A stretch of 64,000 nucleotides of DNA from Aliidiomarina sp. (lineage in GTDB: Bacteria; Pseudomonadota; Gammaproteobacteria; Enterobacterales; Alteromonadaceae). This document shows positions 1 through 8,804 of the stretch, piece after piece. Position 1 is the stretch's first letter. The number at the start of each line of letters is the position of its first letter. A program made the position numbers and the translations under genes. The notes beneath the pieces were generated by a model. It was not told where the DNA came from and ran no database searches. It worked only from the letters and a program-made list of their open reading frames with translations. The stretch covers positions 62,001-126,000 of the forward strand of contig NZ_JAIUMR010000008.1 of assembly GCF_022565475.1 (NCBI RefSeq), in the 5' to 3' direction.

Positions 1-310
1 CTCCCGGATAACCAACAACGGCAACACGCTCAATGCGATCACCGACAATGACAATGTCGACCGGACCAACGGGTGGTGCGCCCTCACCATTGACCAGAAT
101 ACCGCCGCGCAGAATTAACCGTTCAAACGGCCCTTCACGAGCGTCCAGTCCACTTAAGTGCGCCGGTACGTCGGTGGCTAACACCGTCGTTGGCATTAGA
201 AAATGTGCGCTGAAACAGGCCAAGACAAAAAGGGAGACATGGCGTGCTGATTTCGTCGCCAAGAGGGTCTTGGTAGCGGCGTTGGTTAGGGTGCGGAATA
301 CAGATCTCAT
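1..310 (-). CDS. Secreted amidohydrolase, N-terminal part (runs off the window)
   Basis: This is the 5' end of a minus-strand gene; it stays open for 103 codons from an ATG at 310 to the window edge. The first 45 or so residues contain a basic stretch and a hydrophobic segment (around SLFVLACFSAHFL) that looks like a signal peptide, so the product is probably periplasmic. The following segment, ILRGGILVNGEGAPP and then VDIVIVGDRIERV, is the typical opening beta-sandwich of metal-dependent amidohydrolases of the imidazolonepropionase/dihydroorotase type. The catalytic metal-binding residues lie outside the window, so the substrate cannot be stated. It is divergent from ygfA across about 100 bp. 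The signal peptide has an unusually long N-region, so the true start could be further in. Confidence 0.6.
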   Translation of the reverse strand, partial: MRSVFRTLTNAATKTLLATKSARHVSLFVLACFSAHFLMPTTVLATDVPAHLSGLDAREGPFERLILRGGILVNGEGAPPVGPVDIVIVGDRIERVAVVGYPG

Positions 311-414
311 GGTTGATTTCGCCTATGTTTTAGTGTGATTATCAGGCATAGTTTTTGATTCTGACCGATTCGTTGCGGTATAGCAACTCTGTGCCTGGCA
401 ACTAAGGAATATTC

Positions 415-1008
415 GTGACTGAGAACGAACGTCAACAATGGCGGCGACAACTGCGAACGCGGCGCCAGCAGCTCAGTGAGACCGAGCAACGCGAAGCCAG
501 CGAAGCTGTGAGCCAACGCCTATTGACGTTCACCGAACAGCGACCACAAGTGCAAGAAGTCGCCGTTTTCTTAGCCAATGACAGTGAAATTAACCTGCAA
601 CCCTATATTGAAGCCCTTTGGCAGCGTAATATTAAAACCCTAGTGCCGGTTCTTCATCCATTTTGTGCTGGCCATCTACTCTTTATGCGTTATGCCGACG
701 ACACGGTCATGCGACCTAATCGTTTTTCTATTCCAGAGCCTGAGCTCGCCTGTCCGAATGTTGTCCCTTTAGCAAAAATCGACTTGCTCTTGGCGCCTCT
801 CGTTGGTTTTGACGGTCATGGCAACCGCCTTGGCATGGGTGGCGGCTTTTACGACCGCACGTTAAATAGCTGGTTTGCAGGTCGTTATCCCAACCTGCAG
901 GTCGCTGGCGTGGCGCATGATTGCCAATACGTCGAGCAGCTGCCCGCTGCTGCTTGGGATATTCCCCTCCCCCGCGTGTTTACACCGACCCGCGAATGGC
1001 AATTCTAA
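415..1008 (+). CDS. ygfA: 5-formyltetrahydrofolate cyclo-ligase
   Basis: The 197-residue product matches the 5-formyl-THF cyclo-ligase family in length and motifs. It converts 5-formyltetrahydrofolate to 5,10-methenyltetrahydrofolate with ATP in the cytoplasm. The signature glycine-rich motif RLGMGGGFYDRTL lies near residues 138-150, and basic residues at the N-terminus (RRQLRTRRQQL) fit the family's substrate-binding start. The start is GTG at 415, preceded by TAAGGA. In many gammaproteobacteria 6S RNA sits just upstream of this gene; here the upstream neighbour is a divergent amidohydrolase and no 6S-like RNA was recognised. The gene is followed by rpiA, which has its own promoter. Confidence 0.93.
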   Translation: MTENERQQWRRQLRTRRQQLSETEQREASEAVSQRLLTFTEQRPQVQEVAVFLANDSEINLQPYIEALWQRNIKTLVPVLHPFCAGHLLFMRYADDTVMRPNRFSIPEPELACPNVVPLAKIDLLLAPLVGFDGHGNRLGMGGGFYDRTLNSWFAGRYPNLQVAGVAHDCQYVEQLPAAAWDIPLPRVFTPTREWQF

Positions 1009-1022
1009 CCGACGATTCAACG

Positions 1023-1051
1023 CTGACAGCGGTACAGAAAATCAGTATACT
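1023..1051 (+). promoter_or_regulatory. Sigma70-type promoter of rpiA
   Basis: CTGACA (1023-1028) and TATACT (1046-1051) are separated by exactly 17 bp. Each hexamer matches the sigma70 consensus at five of six positions. The predicted start, near 1058, lies about 47 nt upstream of the rpiA ATG. Confidence 0.65.
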
Positions 1052-1104
1052 ATTTGCCCATCCTGAACCACCTCCCAACACGACCCAAATCAGTGGCCAT
1101 AAAC

Positions 1105-1773
1105 ATGACTAAAATTGATCAAAATCGCGCCAAACAACTCGCTGCCGAAGCGGCTTTAGAATTCGTCGAAGCCAATACCATTGTCGGTGTCGGTACCGGC
1201 TCAACTGTCAATTACTTTATTGATGCGCTCGCCCGCCGAAAACACGAAATTCTTGGTGCAGTCAGCAGCTCAGAAGCGTCGACCGAACGACTCAAGCAAC
1301 ACGGCATCCCAGTCTATGACTTAAACGGTGCAGGCGATGTGAAAGTGTATGTGGACGGCGCAGATGAAATTAATCAGCAGTTAGAAATGATCAAAGGTGG
1401 CGGAGGTGCGTTAACCCGCGAAAAAATCGTTGCCGCCGTTGCGGAAAAGGTTATTTGTATCGCTGACACATCAAAGCTTGTTGACGTGCTGGGTCAGTTC
1501 CCACTACCCGTTGAGGTCATTCCGATGGCGCGTTCTTATGTCGCACGTGAAATTGTCAAGCTTGGCGGCGATCCACTTTATCGTGAAGGCGTCGTGACCG
1601 ACAATGGCAACGTTATTCTTGACGTTTATAGTCTACATATCGAAAAACCGGTAGAACTTGAAGCCAAACTCAATCAAATTACAGGGGTCGTCACCAACGG
1701 ATTGTTTGCAGCGCGCCCGGCTGACATTGCTTTGCTCAGTGATGGCACTTCTGTTTTTACCCATACACGCTAA
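1105..1773 (+). CDS. rpiA: Ribose-5-phosphate isomerase A
   Basis: RpiA interconverts ribose 5-phosphate and ribulose 5-phosphate in the non-oxidative pentose phosphate pathway. The 222-residue product has the family motifs GTGSTV (residues 30-35), DGADEIN (84-90, including active-site acidic residues) and [11 protein letters not shown] (97-107). The frame is open further upstream, but the ATG at 1105 gives the normal length (E. coli RpiA is 219 residues) and lies downstream of the promoter at 1023-1051. A gap of only 20 bp separates it from serA; rpiA and serA are neighbours in many gammaproteobacteria, and the two are probably co-transcribed. Confidence 0.96.
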   Translation: MTKIDQNRAKQLAAEAALEFVEANTIVGVGTGSTVNYFIDALARRKHEILGAVSSSEASTERLKQHGIPVYDLNGAGDVKVYVDGADEINQQLEMIKGGGGALTREKIVAAVAEKVICIADTSKLVDVLGQFPLPVEVIPMARSYVAREIVKLGGDPLYREGVVTDNGNVILDVYSLHIEKPVELEAKLNQITGVVTNGLFAARPADIALLSDGTSVFTHTR

Positions 1774-1793
1774 GTTTTGTTAAGGAACCATTC

Positions 1794-3026
1794 ATGCAGC
1801 CGTCATTTTCACTGGCCAAAGACAAAATAAAAATCCTCTTACTTGAAGGCGTGCATCCGAGTGCGGTGCAGTGTTTTCAAGAACATGGCTACCATGAAAT
1901 TGAACAATACTCGACGGCCATGAATGAAGATGAGCTCGCGGCGAAGATTGGCGACTATCATTTTCTTGGTATTCGTTCACGTAGTCAGCTGACACGGAAA
2001 GTACTCGAAAAAGCAGAACGCCTAAATGCCATTGGTTGTTTCTGTATTGGAACCAACCAAGTTGACACGCAAGCCGCGCGTGAATTCGGTATTCCGGTAT
2101 TTAACGCTCCGTTTTCTAATACCCGCAGCGTCGCCGAATTGGTCTTGGCCGAAATCATTATGTTGTTGCGCAAGATTCCGGAAAAAAACGCCGCCTGTCA
2201 CCGCGGTGGTTGGTTAAAATCGGCCTCAGGCTCACATGAAGCGCGCGGTAAAACCTTAGGGATTATCGGTTACGGCCATATCGGCTCGCAACTTGGTGTT
2301 CTTGCCGAACAGCTTGGTATGCGCGTGGTTTTTTACGACATCGAGAACAAACTGTCGATGGGCAATGCCTTACCGATGCCCTCATTGCCAGCGTTACTGC
2401 AAACGGCCAATGTCGTGTCACTACATGTCCCAGAAACCGAGCAGACCCGCAATTTAATTACCGCCAGTGAGCTGGCTTTAATGCAACCAGGTGCGCTGTT
2501 GATCAACGCTTCACGTGGCACCGTAGTCGACATCGACGCGCTGGCTCAAGCGTTGCGTGATGGTCACCTCAATGGCGCCGCGATTGATGTTTTTCCAGTC
2601 GAGCCGAAAGGCAATAGCGACGAATTCGTGTCGCCTTTACGTGGTCTCGATAACGTCATTTTGACCCCGCATGTGGGCGGTAGCACGCAAGAAGCGCAGG
2701 AAAACATTGGCGTCGAAGTGACCCATAAACTGATCAAGTACTCGGACAACGGTTCGACCTTGTCCGCAGTCAATTTCCCCGAAGTGAGTTTACCTGTACA
2801 TCAAGGTTGTAGCCGCCTCTTGCACATTCATCGCAATCAGCCAGGTATGATGAATCGAATTAACCAAGTGTTTGCCGATTTAGGGGTGAATATTTCGGGT
2901 CAGTTCCTGCAAACCGACAGCGAACTTGGCTATGTCGTTATGGACGTGAATAGCGACCAAGCCCCGGAAGTGCTTGAGCAACTCAAAGCCATTCCGGGAA
3001 CTATTCGTTGTCGCGTTTTACACTAA
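1794..3026 (+). CDS. serA: D-3-phosphoglycerate dehydrogenase
   Basis: SerA oxidises 3-phosphoglycerate to 3-phosphohydroxypyruvate with NAD, the first step of serine synthesis. The 410-residue product has the same length as the E. coli enzyme. It shows the Rossmann motif GIIGYGHIGSQ, the substrate-binding RGTVVD segment, the catalytic histidine in PHVGGS, and a C-terminal ACT domain (about residues 338-410), which in this family binds serine for feedback inhibition. The start is ATG with AAGGAA upstream. It follows rpiA closely, converges on phoU, and a short hairpin separates the two ends. Confidence 0.97.
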   Translation: MQPSFSLAKDKIKILLLEGVHPSAVQCFQEHGYHEIEQYSTAMNEDELAAKIGDYHFLGIRSRSQLTRKVLEKAERLNAIGCFCIGTNQVDTQAAREFGIPVFNAPFSNTRSVAELVLAEIIMLLRKIPEKNAACHRGGWLKSASGSHEARGKTLGIIGYGHIGSQLGVLAEQLGMRVVFYDIENKLSMGNALPMPSLPALLQTANVVSLHVPETEQTRNLITASELALMQPGALLINASRGTVVDIDALAQALRDGHLNGAAIDVFPVEPKGNSDEFVSPLRGLDNVILTPHVGGSTQEAQENIGVEVTHKLIKYSDNGSTLSAVNFPEVSLPVHQGCSRLLHIHRNQPGMMNRINQVFADLGVNISGQFLQTDSELGYVVMDVNSDQAPEVLEQLKAIPGTIRCRVLH

Positions 3027-3031
3027 GTATG

Positions 3032-3052
3032 ACCGCAGGTTAAACCTGCGGT
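3032..3052. terminator. Hairpin between convergent serA and phoU
   Basis: ACCGCAGG and CCTGCGGT form an 8-bp GC-rich stem with a 5-nt loop just after serA, overlapping the phoU stop codon. The following T run is short on the plus strand, so terminator strength is uncertain. Confidence 0.4.
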
Positions 3053-3756
3053 TTGCCACCACGGACCGTATCTTCCATCGACTCGTGTGATGAGTGACGA
3101 ACATCCTTGCCTTGTACATTGTAAATTATGTACTCGGCAATGTTTTGACAGCGGTCACCAATCCGCTCCAGCGAGCGTGCTGACCACACCACATCCATAA
3201 TCTTCGGAATACTGCGCGGATCTTCCATCATATAGGTCATCAGCTGACGCATCATCCCTTCGTATTGACGGTCGATATTGCTATCAAGCTTATGCACTTC
3301 CAACGCTGACTCGACGTCCATACGCGCAAACGAATCCAGTGCTTGACGAAGCATGTTGACCACCAGCTGACCAAGATTTTCCAGTCCGATTAACAGATGT
3401 TTTTGATCGCTAGTAAAGTTCTCTTTCGCCACTCGCGCTAGTCTTTTGACTTCATCACCAATACGTTCGAGATCGGCGATCGTTTTTAACGTCGCAACAA
3501 TCAATCGCAGGTCGCTGGCTGTTGGCTGGCGTTTAGCGATAATCCGCGTGCACGCACCATCAATGTCCATCTCCAACGCGTTAATTTTTTTGTCGTTCGA
3601 TAACACCGTATCAGCCAAACTTGCGTCATTGGTTTCAATGGCCGTTAGCGCGTCGGTTAATTGCTTTTCAACCAAGCCACCCATTGACAACACAGCGTTG
3701 CGAACACTCTCCAGTTCACTATTGAACTGCTCAGAAATGTGTTTACCTTTTTGCAT
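3040..3756 (-). CDS. phoU: Phosphate transport regulator PhoU
   Basis: PhoU is the cytoplasmic negative regulator that links the Pst transporter to PhoR when phosphate is plentiful. The 238-residue, all-helical product has the two PhoU repeats, each with acidic metal-binding positions. The segments LKTIADLERIGDEVKRLA (first repeat) and VWSARSLERIGDRCQNIAEY (second) carry the E/D-xx-RIGD pattern of the family. It is the last gene of pstC-pstA-pstB-phoU, 24 bp after pstB, with GAGGTGA upstream of its ATG. The order matches the usual gammaproteobacterial pst operon, except that pstS is transcribed separately. Confidence 0.96.
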   Translation of the reverse strand: MQKGKHISEQFNSELESVRNAVLSMGGLVEKQLTDALTAIETNDASLADTVLSNDKKINALEMDIDGACTRIIAKRQPTASDLRLIVATLKTIADLERIGDEVKRLARVAKENFTSDQKHLLIGLENLGQLVVNMLRQALDSFARMDVESALEVHKLDSNIDRQYEGMMRQLMTYMMEDPRSIPKIMDVVWSARSLERIGDRCQNIAEYIIYNVQGKDVRHSSHESMEDTVRGGKPQV

Positions 3757-3780
3757 TCTTAATCACCTCAACCCATTGGC

Positions 3781-4617
3781 TTAGCCGTAACGACCCGTAA
3801 TATAGTCTTCTGTTTGCTTTTTCGCCGGCGTGGTAAATAACGTGTTGGTGTCGGCGTATTCAATCAATTCACCCATGTACAAAAACGCAGTCTGATCGGA
3901 GACACGTGCGGCTTGCTGCATGTTGTGAGTGACGATAACAATGGTGTATTGCTCTTTTAACTCATTAATCAATTCTTCGATTTTCAGCGTCGAGATTGGG
4001 TCAAGCGCTGACGCCGGTTCGTCGAGCAACAATACTTCTGGCTCAATCGCGATCGCACGAGCGATAACCAAACGCTGTTGCTGCCCACCCGACAACCCAA
4101 AGGCATTGTCGTGCAAACGGTCTTTGACCTCGTCCCATAATGCCGCGCCACGTAAGGACTGCTCAACCACTTCGTCGAGCGTGCGACGGTCGTTTACACC
4201 TTGCAAGCGCAAGCCATAAGCAACATTTTCATAGATTGACTTTGGAAATGGGTTTGGCTTTTGGAATACCATTCCCACTTGCCGACGCAACTCGGCGACA
4301 TCGACATTCGGCTGATAGATGTTCTCGCCGTCAAGTAGAATTTCGCCAGTAATCGTGCAGCTTTCAACCAAGTCATTCATGCGATTGAAGCAACGCAGCA
4401 GGGTTGACTTACCGCAACCCGAGGGACCGATAAACGCGGTCACTTTCTTCTCAGGAATGACCAAGTTAATACCTCTGAGTGCTTCGTCTTTCCCATAGGA
4501 TAAGCGCAGATCTTTCACTTCCAACTTACGCGGCAACGCATCGATATTCACTTCTGACGGTGCAGCTAAATGGGTTTTAATTGTCGGCTTTTCAGTTTGC
4601 TGTTCCATAAGACTCAC
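3781..4617 (-). CDS. pstB: Phosphate ABC transporter ATP-binding protein
   Basis: PstB is the ATPase of the high-affinity phosphate importer PstSCAB and works as a dimer at the inner face of the membrane. Walker A (GPSGCGKST, about 64-72), the ABC signature LSGGQQQR (about 174-181) and Walker [10 protein letters not shown] (about 194) are intact. At 278 residues it is slightly longer than the E. coli protein because of an N-terminal tail of about 25 residues. The frame opens with GTG at 4617 and an ATG follows three codons later; either could be the start. It sits between pstA (42 bp gap) and phoU (24 bp gap). Confidence 0.96.
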   Translation of the reverse strand: MSLMEQQTEKPTIKTHLAAPSEVNIDALPRKLEVKDLRLSYGKDEALRGINLVIPEKKVTAFIGPSGCGKSTLLRCFNRMNDLVESCTITGEILLDGENIYQPNVDVAELRRQVGMVFQKPNPFPKSIYENVAYGLRLQGVNDRRTLDEVVEQSLRGAALWDEVKDRLHDNAFGLSGGQQQRLVIARAIAIEPEVLLLDEPASALDPISTLKIEELINELKEQYTIVIVTHNMQQAARVSDQTAFLYMGELIEYADTNTLFTTPAKKQTEDYITGRYG

Positions 4618-4659
4618 TTCGCTTTTAAATTAAATTCGTGGCTATCATCAAATCATTCG

Positions 4660-6330
4660 TTAGTCTGAATCGCTGCGATATTTTTCACGCAGGCGGTTCC
4701 GAATGCTGATTGCAGTTAAGTTCAGAATGACGATCAATATCACTAGTACCAAGGCCGTGGCATAAACCAGCGGACGCGAGGCTTCAACGTTCGGGCTTTG
4801 GAAACCAACATCAAAAATGTGGAAGCCGAGGTGCATGATCTTGCGCTCTAAATGGACGAACGGAAACTCACCATCAATTGGTAGGTTCGGCGCCAGTTTC
4901 ACCACCCCGACCAGCATCAGCGGCGCCACCTCTCCTGCCGCCCGCGCAATCGCAAGAATCAAGCCCGTCATCATACCCGGTGTTGCTAAAGGCACGACAA
5001 CCCGCCACAAGGTTTCTGACTTCGTCGCTCCAAGCGCCAGCGAGCCTTGGCGAACCGTACTTGGGATCCGCGCCAAACCTTCTTCGGTTGAGACAATAAC
5101 AACCGGCAAGGTGAGCAGTGCTAAGGTTAATGATGCCCAGAATAAGCCCGGGGTACCGAACGTTGGCGACGGTAATGCCGCTTCGTAGAAAATACGGTCA
5201 ATGTTGCCACCGAGGTAGTAGACAAAGAAACCTAAACCAAACACCCCGAAAACAATCGACGGCACACCCGCAAGGTTATACACACTAATCCGAATCATCC
5301 GAGTCAGTGGTCCTTGCTTGGCATATTCGCGCAAGTAAATCGCGGCTAAAATACCAAAGGGTGTCACCATAATCGACATAATAAAGACCATGGTGATGGT
5401 GCCAAATATGGCGGGGAAGATACCACCTTCCGTATTCGCTTCTCGCGGCTCAGTAGTTAAAAACTCCCAAATTTTGGCGAAGTAATGACCAAACTTGCTC
5501 AATAACGACATGTCGTTGGGCTGTGTAATCGCAATCACAGTCGATAAATTGAGCTGCACTTCGCGTCCGTCAGTCATGGCCATCACCAAGCTGTCACGGC
5601 GACGTTCGCGCTGAAGTTCATCCATTTGCATACGCAAAACATCGTATTCTGCGTCGAGCGCTTCCCGCTGTGCCCGTAACTCAGCTCGCTGACTAGCTAA
5701 CTCTTCGTCCGGTAGTTGCTGCAATTCAAGACCCCGTTCAGTCAAGCGAATCCGTTCAATTGCAGTGTTGATCCGACCCACATCACGGCGCTCAATCACC
5801 CGTTGTGCGTTGGCACGCTCAATTGCACGCGCCAATGCGACTTCAAGTTGCGCTGCGAAAGCAGGGTCGTCCGCGGTAACGGTCACCAAGCCATCAGTCA
5901 TTAAGGCAACTGGGAAACCATAAAAGTTACCCCACTCACGCCGCTCAATCACCATCACACCTTGCGGATAACGAACATCTTGCATGGTGCTGTCGAAATG
6001 CCAAACGAAATCCGTACCGAACTGGTCACGGTTGCCTTGTTTAAACAAATAGCGCGTGACTAAGTCTTGATCTTCACCGACTGGGTTGCCACCTTCTCTC
6101 GCCATTTGCGCGGTAATTGTTTCGCTGCGGACAATTTCACCCATAACTGAACTGGTTTCACCGGTTCTCGGATCAAATATTGTCACTTCCGCCACACTAC
6201 CTGGCCAAAAGTGGCTTAAGCCACGCACAGCAATCAAACTTAACAAGCCGACCACCATGACGATACTAATTGTAACTGCGCCCCCAGTTAACCAGATCCA
6301 AGGAGTACCGCTTCTAAACCATTGTTTCAT
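4660..6330 (-). CDS. pstA: Phosphate ABC transporter permease PstA, long form
   Basis: This is one of the two membrane channel subunits of the phosphate importer. At 556 residues it is almost twice the length of E. coli PstA (296). The extra part is N-terminal: a membrane segment near residues 15-38, then a region outside the membrane that includes a predicted charged helical stretch (about 185-260). The standard permease domain fills the C-terminal half and has the ABC-contact loop motif GSLALGATKSETLW. Long PstA forms are known in Vibrio and Alteromonadales; the role of the extension is unclear. It is 19 bp downstream of pstC. Confidence 0.93.
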   Translation of the reverse strand: MKQWFRSGTPWIWLTGGAVTISIVMVVGLLSLIAVRGLSHFWPGSVAEVTIFDPRTGETSSVMGEIVRSETITAQMAREGGNPVGEDQDLVTRYLFKQGNRDQFGTDFVWHFDSTMQDVRYPQGVMVIERREWGNFYGFPVALMTDGLVTVTADDPAFAAQLEVALARAIERANAQRVIERRDVGRINTAIERIRLTERGLELQQLPDEELASQRAELRAQREALDAEYDVLRMQMDELQRERRRDSLVMAMTDGREVQLNLSTVIAITQPNDMSLLSKFGHYFAKIWEFLTTEPREANTEGGIFPAIFGTITMVFIMSIMVTPFGILAAIYLREYAKQGPLTRMIRISVYNLAGVPSIVFGVFGLGFFVYYLGGNIDRIFYEAALPSPTFGTPGLFWASLTLALLTLPVVIVSTEEGLARIPSTVRQGSLALGATKSETLWRVVVPLATPGMMTGLILAIARAAGEVAPLMLVGVVKLAPNLPIDGEFPFVHLERKIMHLGFHIFDVGFQSPNVEASRPLVYATALVLVILIVILNLTAISIRNRLREKYRSDSD

Positions 6331-6348
6331 TGCTTCTTACCCCTTTAA

Positions 6349-8640
6349 TTACAGGCTACTGTAGCGTTGACGTAAACGCTGACGTACAACTTCAGCAATC
6401 GTGTTGAGAATAAACGTAAAGGTCAGTAACACGAGTGCCGCCAAGAACAAGATTCTAAAGTGGCTACTGCCGACGGCTGTTTCTGGCAATTCCACGGCGA
6501 TATTCGCTGACAAGGTCCGCATTCCTTCAAAGATATTAAAGTTAACGATTGGGCTGTTGCCGGTGGCCATTAACACAATCATGGTTTCACCCACGGCGCG
6601 ACCGAAGCCAATCATAATTGCTGAGAAAATCCCCGGACTTGCGGTCGGTAAGACCACACCAAGCACGGTTTGCCAAGGGGTTGCACCCAGCGCTAACGAC
6701 CCTTGAGTAAGGTGCTTCGGTACGTTAAACACCGCGTCTTCAGCAATCGAGTAAATCGTTGGAATGACGGCAAAGCCCATCGCGACACCCACGACCATCG
6801 CGTTACGCTGGTCATAGGTAATGCCGTTATCGGTGAACCACTGGCGCATGCTGCCGTCGAAGAACCACACTTCAATGTAAGGACTAATCGACACCATCGC
6901 CCAACCAAAACCAAGCACCACCGGAACCAAAAGTGCCGCTTCCCAACCTGCCGCGACACGACCGCGAATCACTGCAGGAACGTAACGCCAGAGAAAGGCC
7001 ATCAGGAGCATGACAATTGGCATACCGATCAACAGTGAGAACACTGCTGGCAAGTTGTTTTCCATGAATGGCGCGAGCCATAAACCAGCAAGGAAACCAA
7101 GAATAACGGTCGGTAACGCTTCCATAATTTCGATGGTCGGTTTCACGGCACCACGTAATTTCGGCGTCATAAAGTAAGCGGTATAGATAGCGCCCATGAT
7201 CGCCAATGGCATGGCAAACAACATGGCGAAGAACGCTGCTTTCAAGGTTCCGATTGATAACGGTACAAGGCTGAACTTCGACTCAAATTCGTCATTGCCC
7301 GACGACGACTGCCAAATATACTCTGGATCGCTGCGTCCTTCGTACCACACACGGTTCCACAATGCCGAGAAAGAAATCTGTGGATGGCGGTTCCAAAGCT
7401 CAGAAACATGCAAATTTTGGTCTTGATCAAGCACTACCAACCGACGGTTCACAGGCGATAGAGCAATACCTGCGATAGCACCATCGACCATTTGTTGTTG
7501 CAACAATGTCCGTGCCGAAGTGCCGTAATGAACGCCCACGGTACCGCTGGCGTCACCGACGATGAAGCCCTTACGAAGGTACTCTGGAGCAATATGGGTA
7601 ATCGCTGCTGGGTGGGATTTGAAATCACGAATCCGTTGCAGAATACTGTTATTTTCTGCATCGCGGACTAAGAACCATTGGCTCAAGCGCCCTGAGTCGG
7701 TACCGACAATCAGTGACACTGTGCCGACTAAAAAGTCCACCGCCGTGATGTATTCGCCTGGTGCGGCGCGCACACTATGTTGCAGCACTGGCTCGCGTGG
7801 GTTACGAATGTCCACGTAATGCAGGTATCCGGCAACGTCGGCGACAAACACACTACGCATTTCCTTGTCGATGAGAATCGTCTGTGGTTGTGCCGGCAGT
7901 GCCGGTAATACGCCGCGCGCGACTTGGGTTTCCACTGCACCAGTAAAGAGGTTTTCGCGTGTCGTTAAGCGTGCAGTGACGTAGCGGCCATCATTCGTGT
8001 AGCCCACTAACATGGCTGACCGCGCGCCTCGCGTGCTTTCTTGCAAACCAAGCTGAATAATGGCTGCGCCTTCTGGGTCAAGTTGAATTGGCGTGTCACC
8101 GTAAGGACGGGTTAACGAAGGCGTGATATAGCGTTGATCATCGGGGAAAGTGACCTGGTAGTCTGCTCGAGCTAGCTTCACACTACCATCGGTATAACCG
8201 TAAGCGACGAGACCACCGATGTCCTCGCCGCGCGCAAATACGGTGATATCGGCGCCATCATTACCCACTAATTGGTCTTGCAGGCGCACTTCACCAGAGT
8301 CGAGGTTAAAGAAAGTGACCTGACCATCCGCACCATAATTTAACCCCATTTCTTGATAGCGTTCGATGCTCAGATGCAACGGTTGCGCGTCACCTGGAAC
8401 TTGGAAGGTCACTTCGTGATCAATCGTTGCACCTTTGAAGACCGGCATGACTTCGTAGAAGAGGTAGATAAAAATGAGGGCCAGAGAAAACACTACACCG
8501 AAGCCGGCAGCAGTAATTCCCCAACGCGATAAGCCGTTCTTGAACATCCGCACGCGGCGACGTTTTGCCCGCAACTCTGGAGAGGGCAAACGCGACTGGC
8601 GGCGGCTGCTCAGGGCGTTAGACGTGGAATCTGTCATCAT
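6349..8640 (-). CDS. pstC: Phosphate ABC transporter permease PstC, long form
   Basis: This is the partner permease of PstA in the phosphate importer. At 763 residues it is far longer than E. coli PstC (319). After a basic N-terminus and a membrane segment (about 38-62) comes a large region of roughly 380 residues with repeated beta-rich segments (for example RSVFVADVAGYLHYVDI), suggesting a propeller-like periplasmic domain. The permease domain begins near residue 460 and carries GSLALGATPWQTVLG, the loop that contacts PstB. It is the first gene of pstC-pstA-pstB-phoU and has its own PhoB box and -10 element upstream. Confidence 0.93.
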   Translation of the reverse strand: MMTDSTSNALSSRRQSRLPSPELRAKRRRVRMFKNGLSRWGITAAGFGVVFSLALIFIYLFYEVMPVFKGATIDHEVTFQVPGDAQPLHLSIERYQEMGLNYGADGQVTFFNLDSGEVRLQDQLVGNDGADITVFARGEDIGGLVAYGYTDGSVKLARADYQVTFPDDQRYITPSLTRPYGDTPIQLDPEGAAIIQLGLQESTRGARSAMLVGYTNDGRYVTARLTTRENLFTGAVETQVARGVLPALPAQPQTILIDKEMRSVFVADVAGYLHYVDIRNPREPVLQHSVRAAPGEYITAVDFLVGTVSLIVGTDSGRLSQWFLVRDAENNSILQRIRDFKSHPAAITHIAPEYLRKGFIVGDASGTVGVHYGTSARTLLQQQMVDGAIAGIALSPVNRRLVVLDQDQNLHVSELWNRHPQISFSALWNRVWYEGRSDPEYIWQSSSGNDEFESKFSLVPLSIGTLKAAFFAMLFAMPLAIMGAIYTAYFMTPKLRGAVKPTIEIMEALPTVILGFLAGLWLAPFMENNLPAVFSLLIGMPIVMLLMAFLWRYVPAVIRGRVAAGWEAALLVPVVLGFGWAMVSISPYIEVWFFDGSMRQWFTDNGITYDQRNAMVVGVAMGFAVIPTIYSIAEDAVFNVPKHLTQGSLALGATPWQTVLGVVLPTASPGIFSAIMIGFGRAVGETMIVLMATGNSPIVNFNIFEGMRTLSANIAVELPETAVGSSHFRILFLAALVLLTFTFILNTIAEVVRQRLRQRYSSL

Positions 8641-8682
8641 ACGAGTATCTCATTTTGGCAGATAGAAGTTATCATGAGCGAA

Positions 8683-8716
8683 AGTATAAATTTGGAATAT
8701 GACAGCAATGTGACAG
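8683..8716 (-). promoter_or_regulatory. PhoB box and -10 element of pstCAB-phoU
   Basis: Read on the minus strand, CTGTCAC-ATTG-CTGTCAT (8716 to 8699) is a near-perfect PhoB box, two 7-bp direct repeats 11 bp apart. Exactly 10 bp downstream lies TATACT (8688 to 8683), a good -10 element. This is the layout of PhoB-activated promoters, which lack a -35 hexamer. Confidence 0.8.
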
Positions 8717-8755
8717 TGACACGAAAATGTCATATTTGATGTCACTACCAAACGC

Positions 8756-8785
8756 AAAAAGAGGCACAAGGGTGCCTCTTTAATT
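8756..8785 (-). terminator. Rho-independent terminator of pstS
   Basis: AAAGAGGCAC and GTGCCTCTTT form a perfect 10-bp stem (8758-8781) with a 4-nt loop, followed on the minus strand by further T residues. It lies about 20 bp after the pstS stop codon and so separates the pstS transcript from pstC. Confidence 0.85.
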
Positions 8786-8804
8786 AACCACACTCATGGT
8801 CGCG

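Noticed and set aside
33..338. Plus-strand open frame at the window start
   Set aside because: The minus strand encodes a signal peptide and a typical amidohydrolase opening in the same place, which is far more convincing.
311..414. 6S RNA gene upstream of ygfA
   Set aside because: 6S RNA often lies here in related bacteria, but the gap is only about 100 bp and shows no matching long hairpin.
8727..8746. Second PhoB box between pstC and pstS
   Set aside because: Two TGTCAT/C words are present on the plus strand, but they are 12 bp apart instead of 11, and no gene lies downstream in that direction at useful distance.
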